From Heterobilharzia americana (taxonomy: Eukaryota > Platyhelminthes > Trematoda > Strigeidida > Schistosomatidae): DNA of 64,000 nt. The stretch covers positions 114,632,701-114,696,700 of the forward strand of contig OX104134.1 of NCBI GenBank assembly GCA_944470555.2. Reading direction: 5' to 3'. Below are positions 54,666 to 64,000 of the stretch, one piece after another. The position numbers were made by a program, and so were the translations under genes. Each line of letters opens with the position of its first letter. Within the stretch, counting starts at the first letter, position 1. Below the pieces are notes generated by a model. That model saw only the letters and a list, made by a program, of their open reading frames with translations. It was not told the origin of the DNA and searched no databases.

Positions 54666-55007
54666 ATTGTAGCGTCACACACTCCCCCAAAATCAATAGC
54701 CTGGGGTACGATGACATTCGACACTCATGCTGACCTTGACAGTTTAACTGGACTCGCTAAGCTAAAGGCACCCGGTCAAGCATCCTCGCCATTTGGCACG
54801 CTGTCGTGTCACGTTGCACTGCTCGCACTCGACTCTAGCCAGTTAGTTGGGACGCATCGGTATCTTGGTACAACCATCCAAATATAATATTCCATCCGAC
54901 TACACTATCGTGTTCCTCCTCAGTCTCGTATTCGTGAGTATATAACGAGTCCGAATAATTAGTGATTGGTCTTTGCATCTGTCAAGTTCACACCAGGACA
55001 AATCCTA
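54666..55007 (+). repeat. 5' LTR of Gypsy-type element G1
   Basis: Matches 57266-57512 and the complement of 62890-62564. Starts near tgtagcgtcacacactcccc and ends about 55007 before a primer-binding-site-like tggtgagcccgacgtgg. A TATA-like gtatataac lies at 54938. Confidence 0.85.
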
Positions 55008-55009
55008 AA

Positions 55010-55030
55010 TTGGTGAGCCCGACGTGGTAA
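55010..55030 (+). promoter_or_regulatory. putative primer-binding site of G1
   Basis: TGGTGAGCCCGACGTGG lies just after the 5' LTR and begins with the TGG complementary to a tRNA CCA end. A second ttggtgagcc copy lies at about 55060. The tRNA was not identified. Confidence 0.55.
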
Positions 55031-55138
55031 CATATCCCGACCAATAACAAATATTGAATTGGTGAGCCTGTTCCATTTTATATTTGTATATTGTTTTCAC
55101 TTCGATAACATTTATATATCCATTTACTACACTTTCTC

Positions 55139-55711
55139 ATGTCCAACCACACTCCCAAGCTTATTCGTATTAAGCCGACTACGAACACAATCCAACTCGT
55201 GTCATATTGGCCAGACAATGCAAAAACATGGTTTCTGTATGTCGAGGCAGATTCTCGAGAACAGGGCATCTCAGATCCTCATTCTCGATTTCTTGCTGTC
55301 ATACGGTCACTACCGCGGGAATTAAACAGGTATGTTACAGCGCACATGTTTAATCCTGAAGTAAGTGATCTTTATGCACTTCTTAAGGCCGCACCCTTGA
55401 AGAAAAGCGGTCTGACAGATCGCCAGCGCCTAGACGAAATACTTCGTAACATCGAGCTAGGCAGCCATTCAGCCACTGAAGTCATCGCACGCATACGAGA
55501 AGTAATCGGCGCACGAACATCAGACAATGGTCTTTTCCGAGAACTATTTCTCTCAAAACTACCACAACCAGCGCAAACCGTGTTGGCGGCACTGGCAGTC
55601 TCGGCAGATAAAATACTGGAGATTTCTAGCAGACCCGTCTCCAACGTATATTCCGTCTGTGATAAACCAGAGAGCCAGGATTCCGAGGTGACCAAGCTGT
55701 GCAACTGTTAA
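55139..55711 (+). CDS. Gypsy-type gag protein, G1
   Basis: An open frame of 190 codons 3' of the LTR and PBS. It reads QLVSYWPDNAKTWFLYVEAD and SDPHSRFLAVIRSLPREL near the N-terminus. Then come DRQRLDEILRNIELG (helical) and LFRELFLSKLPQPAQTVLAA, the capsid-like core seen in fluke Gypsy gag proteins (alpha-helical, with a conserved F..LP..V..L). A nucleocapsid zinc knuckle is not seen in this frame; it would lie in 55711-55934, where the frame is broken. Role in the family: particle assembly around the RNA. Confidence 0.75.
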   Translation: MSNHTPKLIRIKPTTNTIQLVSYWPDNAKTWFLYVEADSREQGISDPHSRFLAVIRSLPRELNRYVTAHMFNPEVSDLYALLKAAPLKKSGLTDRQRLDEILRNIELGSHSATEVIARIREVIGARTSDNGLFRELFLSKLPQPAQTVLAALAVSADKILEISSRPVSNVYSVCDKPESQDSEVTKLCNC

Positions 55712-55933
55712 ACAGTTGCTACTATCTCGAAGTCCTATCTCACGAAGAACTCCACAGAAATGAGTCTTATCGCATCGCAGCAACTCGCGTGGTTGCCCAA
55801 AAACTAAACCTATCAGGGTTAAGAAATCTAAATGTTGTGAGTTTCATGATCATTTCGGAGACGAAGCCAGAAAATGTCGGAAACCATGCAGTTTTAAGAA
55901 GGACACAAACTCGGGAAACGATCACGTCGGCAC

Positions 55934-56512
55934 GTGCTCACGGCAACCGCAGCCAGCGGAAACAGCCGTTTGCTCTACGTCATGGATATTAAAACGAACG
56001 TTCGCTACCTCATCGACACCGGTGCAGAAGTCGGCATTCTCCCCGCGCCGACAAACCAGCCTCATCATGACCCATCCTTCAATCTCCAAGCAGCCAACTG
56101 CAAGGCAACCGCGACATTCGGGAGACAGTACGCCTACCTCAACTTAGGTTTGCGTAAGCCCATCCACTGGATTCTCCCCCTGGCTGACATTTCTATGCCC
56201 ATCATTGGCATAGATTTGCCAAACCATTACGATCTACTCGTAGATGCTCACCGTCGACGTCTGACAAATAAAAACACGAAGTTATCCATTGGCGGCACCA
56301 CCCATGTAGGTCCGAGTTTAGCCATCGTTAGAACCAAACAATTAAGCGACGCGTCCTACCAGGCAGTTTTGGAGAAATATCCAGAGTTGCAGCAACCGAA
56401 GCACACTCTTCCGTGCATAACCAGCAATGTTATGCATCACGTGACAACCACAGATCCACCTGTGGCATCCACAGCGTGCAGCCTAGCCCCGATAAGCTCA
56501 AAACGGCTATGA
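55934..56512 (+). CDS. Gypsy-type aspartic protease and linker, G1
   Basis: An open frame of 192 codons in a different frame from gag. It reads RLLYVMDIKTNVRYLIDTGA (the catalytic DTGA), then EVGILPAP, and later MPIIGIDLPNHYDLLVD, the second protease hallmark. The remainder (QAVLEKYPELQQPKHTLPCI) leads towards the reverse transcriptase. It ends at a stop at 56510-56512, 15 nt before the RT frame. The protease motifs are intact; the element is not, because the RT is truncated. Confidence 0.85.
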   Translation: MLTATAASGNSRLLYVMDIKTNVRYLIDTGAEVGILPAPTNQPHHDPSFNLQAANCKATATFGRQYAYLNLGLRKPIHWILPLADISMPIIGIDLPNHYDLLVDAHRRRLTNKNTKLSIGGTTHVGPSLAIVRTKQLSDASYQAVLEKYPELQQPKHTLPCITSNVMHHVTTTDPPVASTACSLAPISSKRL

Positions 56513-56526
56513 GTTGATTCGACCAC

Positions 56527-56724
56527 ATGCTGGAACTGGGCATAATCAAACCGTCAAACAGTCCTTGGGCATCAGCATTGCACATGGCCACCAAAATGGG
56601 TAGAAACGACTGGCGTCCAACCGGCGATTTCCGAGGGCTTAACGCCAGAACAACACCGGTGGATAGCCCAATTATCAAAATTCTTGACGATGTGCCTGGT
56701 AATGCACAGTTACAACAGCCATAG
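56527..56724 (+). pseudogene. Gypsy-type reverse transcriptase, N-terminal stub, G1
   Basis: Reads MLELGIIKPSNSPWASALHM and WRPTGDFRGLNARTTP, the fingers of a Gypsy RT (LGIIRPS.SPWASP.. and WR.CGDYR.LN). The frame stops at 56722 and everything after (palm, RNase H, integrase) is missing. The element jumps to unrelated DNA and then to the 3' LTR. Confidence 0.85.
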
Positions 56725-56739
56725 GCGCAACAGAAAACA

Positions 56740-57262
56740 TGATCAGTTAGAACCGTCAGGTCCTCGGAGTATTTGAAGTCGTATTCAACTTAGTGGTGTG
56801 AAATAAGATGTGCCAACCACTTTTTTAATTCGATTTTTTGGGGGCACCATTTTTCTTATTTACCGGCAATGCGAAACCCCTCGTACATTTTGCCTTTTTA
56901 TATCAATTTTTTATTATCATGTAATGAAACCTTTTGAAAAAACGGTATATTTATAAGTACATAATTCCCGTTTTTACGAAGCGTTTTCGTGGCATTAAAG
57001 ACTTTTGTTTATATTCCAGGTGCAACGAGCACTGGACGAAACGTCAAAGGAAACTGAGGCCCGCGATCGACGTACAATTCGATTTATTGTATTTTATTTT
57101 CTAATTGCCTCGACACCCTAGAATAAGTTCAGATAACCAGGGGCCACTTCACACAGTGAGCCCATCGGAAGAGTTTTACCAGTGGAGAAGCCACTGGGTT
57201 TTTACCTCCGGCTGGTGTCGTCTTAGGGGCCTCAGGAACCCACTGAGAGGGGAGTGATCCGT
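56740..57262. other. unrecognised segment between truncated RT and 3' LTR of G1
   Basis: About 520 nt replacing the rest of pol. It has an AT-rich left part and a polypyrimidine-ag at 57010-57019 (tttatattccag) followed by a GC-richer part (gtgcaacgagcactggacga). It looks like captured DNA, possibly an intron/exon boundary. No protein family was recognised. A further part (57140-57260) resembles LINE 3' or LTR leader DNA. Confidence 0.35.
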
Positions 57263-57265
57263 AGC

Positions 57266-57512
57266 GCCACACACACCCCCAAAATCAGTAGCCTGGGGTA
57301 CGATGACATTCGACATTCATGCTGACCCTGACAGTTTAACTGGACTCGCTAAGCTAAAGGCACCCGGTCAAGCATCCTCGCCATTTGGCACGCTGTCGTG
57401 CCACGTTGCACTGCTCGCATTCGACTCTAGCCAGTTAGTTGGGACGCATCGGTATCTTGGTACAACCATCCAAATATAATATTCCATCCGACTACGCTAT
57501 CGTGTTCTTCCT
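57266..57512 (+). repeat. 3' LTR of G1, truncated
   Basis: About 96% identical by eye to 54680-54925 but diverges at cgtgttcttcctcgg, losing the last about 80 nt of the LTR. Confidence 0.8.
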
Positions 57513-57615
57513 CGGACTTTTAGTTCGATAAGTGGGCTTTCCGCATAACTACTTGCTGTTTCATATTACAGAAGAAACACATGGTTTCCAGTTCGTTTTA
57601 AGCTCAATTTTTATA

Positions 57616-57719
57616 TTAGATATAGATCGTATTTCTGCAAGTCACAGTGGGTTTGAAATCAAATAATTACTTGATTCCAAATCCGCTGTGACTTGCACAA
57701 ATACAACCCATGTCTAATG
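57616..57719. repeat. foldback (hairpin) repeat
   Basis: tgcaagtcacagtgggtttg (57636) is complementary to caaatccgctgtgacttgca (57678-57697) with one mismatch, around a short loop. Outer arms extend imperfectly to 57616 and 57719. It could be a small foldback element or an inverted LINE-UTR pair. Confidence 0.6.
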
Positions 57720-57738
57720 TGAACCTTTTACTCAGTGT

Positions 57739-58725
57739 CTAATATTTGCCCCACCATACGATCAAATCTAGATCGCAGTTCATACGCATCAATTTTTTTA
57801 TTTCACGTATGCAGCGAAATTGAAGACTGTATAAATTTTTAATTCTTCTGCCGTTTAAGTAGGCCGTAACTTGCAGTAATGGTAGAATCATTAGCGCTGT
57901 TGAGGGGTGACGAAATACTATCCTTTTCAGAGTTAATTTTTTTACAAGCAAATAAATCTCGAGTGAGGTCTTTACAGTGCTCACTTCTTTTGAGAGTAAT
58001 CACCACGTTGCTATCAGCCATCAACATAGAGAAGAAATTCAGAAGTGTCCTGCAGAGAAAACCCATTTGCACTGGTGAGGAACAGAGGAGGTCTGCAAAC
58101 CCAACCCCAGGGGATTCCACTTGGGCATCTCGTTTCTTTGAATATGACAGAATTCATTCAGACCTCTAGGGTGTGGTCACTGAAAAGGATGGCGGTCAGC
58201 AGACTAACGGCTAACCTAGGCTTGTTGGCGAGATAGTTATAACTCACGCGATCAAGAACCCTGGAAAAATTGTCCATTTTACCCGACAATCAGCAGTTCT
58301 AGTCCACCTACCTACTGCACCTAGTAGAATGGTGACGCATGGATATCCTGTTTCAAAAACCATGAAGGTGCAGTGCAAAGTGGCTGATGGATATCCGGCA
58401 GTCCCGCAAGCTATTGTACATTAGCGACCCCAAAACCTTCGAGGGCTCGGACTGAACTGTCCAAGTTCTGAACTTCCTTGGGTTGTTTTGTCAACCCCCT
58501 TGAAGATAACTGCTGCATGACCGAGCTTCCAAAGTTCAGCTACCGCACCCTGGAAATGGGAATACGAGAATAGCACTTTGAGATGTTCATTGAGAAATGA
58601 GGCCACTTCGTGAAGTAGAGTGGCTTCGGTTGATCCAGAAACGAAGACACGCATCTTCTTAAGGTTGTCAGCTTACATTGCACTTGATCGACGCACACGT
58701 TGATTGTTGTCGGCTGCACCATTTA
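57739..58725 (-). pseudogene. second CR1-clade LINE relic, RT
   Basis: The minus strand reads LWKLGHAAVIFKGVDKTT (about 58530; WK.A.V.PIFK.G motif), then SGIPWGWVCRPPLFLTSANG (about 58110; SGVPQGSVLGPLLFL motif B with substitutions), then FLLYVDG (YADD changed to YVDG, about 58030). Most text is frameshifted. It is distinct from the copy at 53.5-54.7 kb because both contain motif B. Confidence 0.65.
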
Positions 58726-59170
58726 TGTAACACACCCATAAGCATTTAAAATGTAGTAGCTGAGGCGAGAGGTTTGGTGATAATGACCGCTCAAAACATC
58801 TGCGTGTCCATCATCACCACTGGCTCATACACTGGGATCTATCAAGTGGGTACTGTCTGTCTTAACCCGATGGAATGGCGCCAAGTTGCAAAGGGATCTT
58901 TCAGAATTCATACAAAAGTGATACTGAGCCGGGATTATGACTGATATCAATCATCTCCCGAAGACCCAGTGAAAATATTCATTCAGATTCATCTTATCCA
59001 AGCTTGGTAGACGCAAGGGCTTGTCACTAATTATTCATCCTTGTTGCGTGCCCGCGGGTTCAAGGCCAAGAAAGGACTCGACCAGCCAGACAAGAGGAAC
59101 AGTAGATCTGATAGCGGTGCATAAATAATGATTTATTGCCACTTACTGGCTAGTGCATCACGTACGAATA
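58726..59170. other. unassigned DNA
   Basis: No reading frame or repeat recognised between the CR1 relic and the G2 LTR. Confidence 0.3.
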
Positions 59171-59172
59171 GT

Positions 59173-59400
59173 GCTTAGGAATTGTCCTGGTGCGAACTTG
59201 ACAGACTCAGAGGCCAATCACCGGAGACTCATGCCCGTTACACACCCACGAATACGAGACCAAGAAAGAATACAGTTGCGAGGTCGTGTCAAGATATCAG
59301 TGTGTCCCAACTAACTGGCTGGAGGGTCAATTACGAGCAGCGCAACGTAACACGACGGCCTGCCTAATGGCAAGGATGCCTGACCGTGTATCTCCAGCTT
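59173..59400 (-). repeat. 3' LTR of Gypsy-type element G2
   Basis: Collinear with the complement of the G1 LTR (ggaattgtcctggtgcgaac, gacagactca, acacccacgaata, gtcccaactaactggct, gagcagcgcaacgtaacacgac) but clearly more diverged. It forms the 3' end of the minus-strand element. Confidence 0.7.
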
Positions 59401-59431
59401 AATACTGTGAAAAAAGGAAAACATTCATGCG

Positions 59432-60520
59432 CTACATGGAAAAAGACAAGCACATCGATAAAAAGTTTTGCGTTTCCCTTGTTCTTTGAGAACCGTAGGG
59501 CACACTGGTATCGGAAATAAAACCACAACCATAAAACGAAGGAAGTTTCATATTCCTAGTAAAGACGGTGCCATGAGAAGAACTTTGAAGGATTCCTTCT
59601 GATCTTTTGCTTCTGTTACCGTCACAAGTTGTTGACCATTTCGACGCCGTTGTTTCAGTCTGGACGGCAGTTTTCAGTGTTTCTGATTGCTTTACTGTGG
59701 ATTCAAACGTGAGATCTATGACGTCTGTCTCCATAAGCACTGGACTGATTCCGTCGATACCGGCCAGAGCATCCGACCGTGACAAATTTTTCTGGTTTAC
59801 TAATCACCTTGAAAGGGGTCACACCGTCTTTCGCACACCATCATGCCAGATAGAGACAGGAGTGCAGTCCGAGATGCACTGAGCCACGTACACTTGGTTT
59901 TCTTCGTGTCGTAGAAACTAAGGCCATAGTGTACTCACATGGGGGCCGTAGTTGTTGTACATAGTTGGTCAGTTCCGGTGGAATGTCCACTGCTAGGTTA
60001 AAACATTCTCTAGGTAAATGTAGGACAGTTCTATAAGCCAACTCCGGAGTACGGCAGCCAGTCTCCCGCTTGACACAGAAAGGCATACCAAAGTGAAGTA
60101 GTGGTACTTTGTCACTCCACTTGTTACCAGTCTTCGGTGCCATCAGTGCTACTTTTAGTTGCCGATGGAATCCTTCAGCAACATCATTGGATGCAGGACG
60201 GCAAGTTGTAGTTCCTATGCTCTTGCTCCCCAGAAGTTCGGTTAATTGTTGGAATGAACAACTCTCGAATTGTGCACCGCGGCCCGTAGTGATGACACTT
60301 AGGCCAGCAAAGCTAGAAATCCAGAGTTGGATTGTACCTTTCATTACTTCTTCGGCAGATACATCGAGCAGAGGCATTACCAGTGGCCACCTCTTGAACC
60401 TGTCCACACGCGTTACAGTGCAGCTGAAACCGTTTGGTGAAGATAATGGTTCAATGATATCAACATGTATGCGGTCAAATCCATCGTCTGGTGGGGAAAA
60501 CCTTCCTTTATGCTAAAGAA
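59432..60520 (-). pseudogene. Gypsy-type integrase, G2
   Basis: The 188-codon minus frame (60407-59841) reads MDRFKRWPLVMPLLDVSAEE (first catalytic D), ITTGRGAQFESCSFQQLTEL (second D replaced by G; normally TTDRG.QFES), and PASNDVAEGFHRQLK (catalytic E kept). It then has a C-terminal segment (RETGCRTPELAYRTVLHLPR). The frame at 59785-59432 follows as a C-terminal tail. Loss of the second Asp should abolish strand transfer. The neighbours are RNase H upstream and an LTR downstream on the same strand. Confidence 0.85.
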
Positions 60521-60529
60521 TATGTCCCT

Positions 60530-61310
60530 GTGCTTTTGATTACTAGCACGCTAAACATGCTCCGCACCAGGGCCGAAGACCTCCGTTCTAATTTGGCCGG
60601 ACGTATCAGTCGGCAATTAACTTTGTTATAGCCCGAATACCAGGATACCAAATCTTGTGGGTCTTAGGAAAACTGACTGTCTCATTGAGAAAGGCAAAAA
60701 TGGACGTGATTTACTTTTGGATATATCACAGACGATTGGCGGACAGTCATCAGGCATCATTTTCTCAAGACGTAGTGAGGTGTTCACGTTGTTTTTCAAG
60801 CGTGTTAGGTCCTCATCCGTCTCCCGTAACTTTGCCACTTTTACTAGGTCGGCTTGGTCACTTTCCAAGACGTTTACCTACATACAAGACAAAGCACCAG
60901 CTGCCTCATTTTCTTGTCCTTAAGGTACCTTATGTCTGGAGTGGGTCGAGAAGTAAGTTTCAAATGCTGAGCTTCTCGTGGCGCATGTTTGTCGTGTTTC
61001 GCGTCATTTGCCTTTGTGAGAGGCGTGTGGTCGGTGGAAACTGTAAAAGGGCACTCTTGGAGCAAGTATCTGAAATGCTTGAAAGCTAGGTAAATATGTA
61101 GTAACTTCCTACCAAGTTTATCACACTGCTATTGAGAAGCATTAAGTTGTCTAGAAATGGAAGACATTGGTCCCCACCGACTGTGGAAAAATTGTTGCAA
61201 GACTGCACCTGCAACAGCGCCCCAAGCATCTGCCGTGGCTGCTAGTCCAACTTCTGCACCACGACCATTTGGATTTTGGGGAATTATCTGCTGCTAAGTA
61301 TTCCTCGCTT
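60530..61310 (-). pseudogene. Gypsy-type RNase H and integrase N-terminal region, G2
   Basis: On the minus strand, AEVGLAATADAWGAVAGAVL and GPMSSISRQLNASQ (about 61260-61150) give the RNase H start. YLLQECPFTVSTDHTPLTKA and KHDKHAPREAQHLKLTSRPT (61065-60874) give its second half (normally FTVFTDHKPLT.A). The frame 60868-60626 then runs towards the integrase zinc domain (KLRETDEDLTRLKNN). The RT proper is absent: a plus-strand CR1-like relic follows at 61.8 kb, so G2 is 5'-truncated. Confidence 0.8.
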
Positions 61311-61813
61311 GATTACAGCATTCGTTGCAGCATTCAAGGCCGTCCTCCCTAAGCCCACTCTGAGGGTATCATATTTTATCCTGCAAGCCTGGAGGCATAG
61401 TCAAGCATTACCTTAACTCGTTTACGACACTTTGACGCTGAAAGTTGAACTGACTAGTTTATAACATGAGTGATTATGTCACGTATGAGCATCAAGTGTT
61501 GGTTTATACCCGACCATTCATAATTGGTCTTCTTGTCCGAATGATCCCGGACATTCTGAAGTGCTAAAGTGCCAGATTGCATGAAGATCCGCAGATATTG
61601 GTTCGTAGGGTGTCAGCTCGGTTTCTGAGACACTGAAATCTGACGTCAAAATGGTGAGTCTTGTCCCAAAGAGGGAATTGTTACCGGATAGTCCTTCTAG
61701 AATTCCTTGCCTACGGGAATCAGCCTTGGCAAGAGACGACTTGACTATTTTTGAAGTAGGTTGCTGGTTTCACGTTTTCGCTGAATCCAAGTTCTTCAAG
61801 AACGCTGGAAGCT
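61311..61813. other. unassigned DNA
   Basis: Probably the decayed region between the CR1 endonuclease and RT of the element that follows. No motif is strong enough to name. Confidence 0.35.
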
Positions 61814-62545
61814 TTGACTGAATGTAAAACCAAATTAACGGACAGAGAAAGTTGTCGGAAGTCGATTAAGCAAAGTTTCTTCTGTGCCACTGCAAACCAT
61901 TCTGATCAGTCAGCAGTCAGGACTTATAGGGCAACTGATTTTGAAAAGATCCAACTGGATCTAGAAGTTCCCGGATGGCTTAATCGCTATGATCTACTAG
62001 ACCTGGATTCGAGATGCGAAATGTTGAAGGACACGATTCTTCAAACGATAAAGAATCACACTCCTCTGATACTGCGAAGAACCAACAAGTTTTACCCCAG
62101 TAGTCTAGAGATTCTCCACACTGACTCGGAAATGGGGAACTTAGTAGATTGGGAATTCCAAAACAGCTACTGTCGGTTGGGAGGGACAACCATGCGTCCA
62201 TCAGAGACTGCATTACTTGGCAGTCAGTTTATGTTTAGTTTGAACCTACTACAATTAAGGGAATCCTGAAGAACTTGAATCAAAATAAGTCTTCAGGATC
62301 TAATGGAGTTCACCCAAGAGTACTCAAACAGTGCCGATGTTCTGCGCGACCAACTAGCAGACCTGTTCGCATCCTTGTTTCTGGAAGGCAAGCCACCCTC
62401 TGATTGGGGAATAGGCGGTCGCCGTCCCAGTATATAAGGGTGGAAACAGACTAATTGCTTTTAACTACAGACCAATATCCCTGATCTCTTCAGTCCCGAA
62501 GGTCATGGAAAGAGTGACGAATGACTCATTTCGTGATTACTTACT
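61814..62545 (+). pseudogene. third CR1-clade LINE relic, pre-RT and RT N-terminus
   Basis: A 151-codon frame (61814-62269) with DRESCRKSIKQSFFCAT, WLNRYDLLDLDSRCEMLKDT and HTPLILRRTNKFYPSSLEIL (the region before CR1 RTs). Then in other frames ILKNLNQNKSSGSNGVHPRV (RT motif, normally L...KS.GPDGIHPR.L), LADLFASLFLEGKPPSDWGI and TDQYP.SLQS. The element is cut by the solo LTR at 62564. Confidence 0.75.
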
Positions 62546-62563
62546 CATGATATTTAAGGAATC

Positions 62564-62890
62564 GTCCCGGTGCGAACTCGACAGACGCAAAGACCAATCA
62601 CTAATTATTCGGACTCGTTATATACCCACGAATACAAGACCGAAAAGGAACACGATAGCATAGTCGGATGGAATATTATATTTGGATGGTTGTACCAAGA
62701 TACCGATGCGTCCCAACTAACTGGCTAGAGTCGAATGCGAGCAGTGCAACGTGACACGACAGCGTGCCAAATGGCGAGGATGCTTGACCGGGTGCCTTTA
62801 GCTTAGCGAGTCCAGTTAAACTGTCAGGGTCAGCATGAATGTCGAATGTCATCGTACCCCAGGCTATTGATTTTGGGGGAGTGTTTGACG
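62564..62890 (-). repeat. solo LTR of the G1 family
   Basis: Nearly full-length complement of the G1 LTR (54666-55007), with no adjoining internal sequence on either side. It interrupts a CR1-like relic. A clear 4-5 bp TSD was not seen. It was probably left by LTR-LTR recombination. Confidence 0.75.
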
Positions 62891-64000
62891 CTGCAAATAT
62901 GTTACTTGATGAGCCTGTAGGGATGCGTGTTACAATTCCGTAACGATTGATCAACCCTACTTAATTTGATGTGCTCTAGTACCTGCTTAACCAGTACTTT
63001 ACCTAACGTGTAAGTACTGGTAACAAAACACAAATCAAAAGAACTGATACGCAATGTATTTAAAGGAGCTATGTATTTAAGGTAAATGTTATAATAATGA
63101 ATGAGGGAAAAGTTTAATCAACTTATCTGGCTTGTAAGGCTGAACTAGGGACTCGGAGTACGTGCGTGGTGATCAGCACAATGGAGCGCAAAAATGGCGT
63201 CCAAGCCTGCTCGGATGCATGCTCGTTAAAACAAAACTTAAAACACCCTAAGCATCCGGAGGCAAGCTAGAGATTTATTTAGTTAATTTAATTTAAACTA
63301 TTTATTTTAGCCCTAGTTATATTTTGGTGCCAGGAAGGTGCACTACAGGTTATCCCCCTCCTAGAAGGTTGTTGGGATACCGGCAACCTTCGATCCTAGG
63401 AGGCGACTGCGAGGCGGACACGCAACACCTTTCCATATTGGTGATGGAGTAGGTGACGTGTGGGTCTCCGAAGCTAGTGCAACTATGCACACCTACGAGG
63501 TAAGATAACTTTGCGTCTAGACGCAACCCTTCTCGCAGTGGTGGAAGGTGACCCAAAGCCTCCGTCTACTTTTCCCTATTGCTTCTTAATCTACCGGGGA
63601 GTGTACAGGGGGAAATTGGTACAAAGAGAACCGAAGAACGATCCAAGTAGCATCGTCAGCGGCCAATTGTATCCAATTTTCAACGCATTTTCTAGGTTCT
63701 GCAAGAAGAAAGAAATGGGACATTAGAGTGCTAAGAAAAGGAAAACCAAACAATTCGAAGTGGGAGTAGTACAGAAAAAAAAATAATAACCAACCAAAAA
63801 AAGTTTTCGGAATTTAAATTGTATTTTTGATTTTTCTTTTTTTTTTTGAAAAAAAAACTGTTTGCAAAGTAGTAAACATGACTTTTGAAAACTTTAGGTA
63901 TGAAAACGCATTGAAAGTGTATGCCACGACAAAGTAGTTGAAACTCCGAATTCACCAAGTGTGAAGTTGCTCTGGGGCTAATTAACGAACTCGGCGTATC
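62891..64000. other. unassigned DNA at right edge
   Basis: A GC-richer stretch at 63330-63640 looks like LINE 5' leader DNA but matches no other part of the window well. Homopolymer-rich (A/T)n sequence lies at 63774-63860. No coding region was recognised. Confidence 0.35.

Noticed and set aside
1..64000. CRISPR array, bacterial operon, rRNA or spliced-leader RNA gene
   Set aside because: No spaced direct-repeat array, no ribosomal or SL sequence, and the gene structure is clearly that of a flatworm nuclear genome.

Overview
This window comes from a flatworm nuclear genome, almost certainly a schistosome or close relative (Schistosomatidae). It is AT-rich and intron-containing, with almost no long open reading frames. 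It is packed with decayed retroelements of the families that dominate schistosome DNA: RTE-clade LINEs of the SR2 and SR3/Perere-3 kind, CR1-like LINEs, Penelope-like elements (PLEs) with GIY-YIG endonucleases, Gypsy-type LTR elements, and Sm-alpha-type SINEs carrying hammerhead ribozymes. Family assignments rest on reading translated motifs, not on a database search.

Only one host gene is certain: a CFAP20/BUG22 orthologue on the minus strand. Exons 1-4 lie at 53213-52626 with three tiny GT-AG introns (48, 39 and 36 nt). The last exon lies 13.9 kb away at 38728-38612. Joined, they give 193 codons, the same length as the animal protein. Intron 4 (52625-38729) is filled with retroelements. A second possible host fragment, a degraded dsRBD-like reading frame, sits at the left edge (1-225).

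Layout. 0-8.9 kb: PLE relics of three kinds plus one Sm-alpha SINE. 8.97-11.25 kb: a nested site in which a PLE was hit by a second PLE, which was hit by a SINE, and separately by an SR2 tail; all three insertions keep target-site duplications (TSDs). 11.2-20 kb: mostly unassigned AT-rich DNA, with one Sm-alpha SINE, one old PLE (15.4-17.1 kb) and one tRNA-derived SINE. 20.2-25.5 kb: old RTE copies interrupted by a 3.5 kb SR2-like element. 25.6-29.6 kb: a minus-strand RTE carrying a PLE/hammerhead insertion. 31.0-32.9 kb: a second, almost identical 3' half of the SR2-like element. 34.9-35.7 kb: a clean PLE insertion with a 13 bp TSD. 36.8-37.4 kb: a minus-strand RTE relic. 38.6-53.2 kb: the CFAP20 gene, whose long intron holds a (TA)n tract, SR3 copies nested in both orientations and the 5' half of an SR2-like element. 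53.5-62.9 kb: CR1 relics, a plus-strand Gypsy element with two LTRs, the 3' half of a minus-strand Gypsy element, and a solo LTR.

The main biological interest is in three things. First, the retroelement stratigraphy can be dated by nested TSDs. Second, hammerhead-like motifs lie about 400-450 nt downstream of the GIY-YIG reading frame in all three copies of one PLE family. Third, a conserved ciliary gene tolerates a 13.9 kb intron made of mobile DNA. Every retroelement coding region seen here has frameshifts, stops or truncations, so none looks autonomously active.
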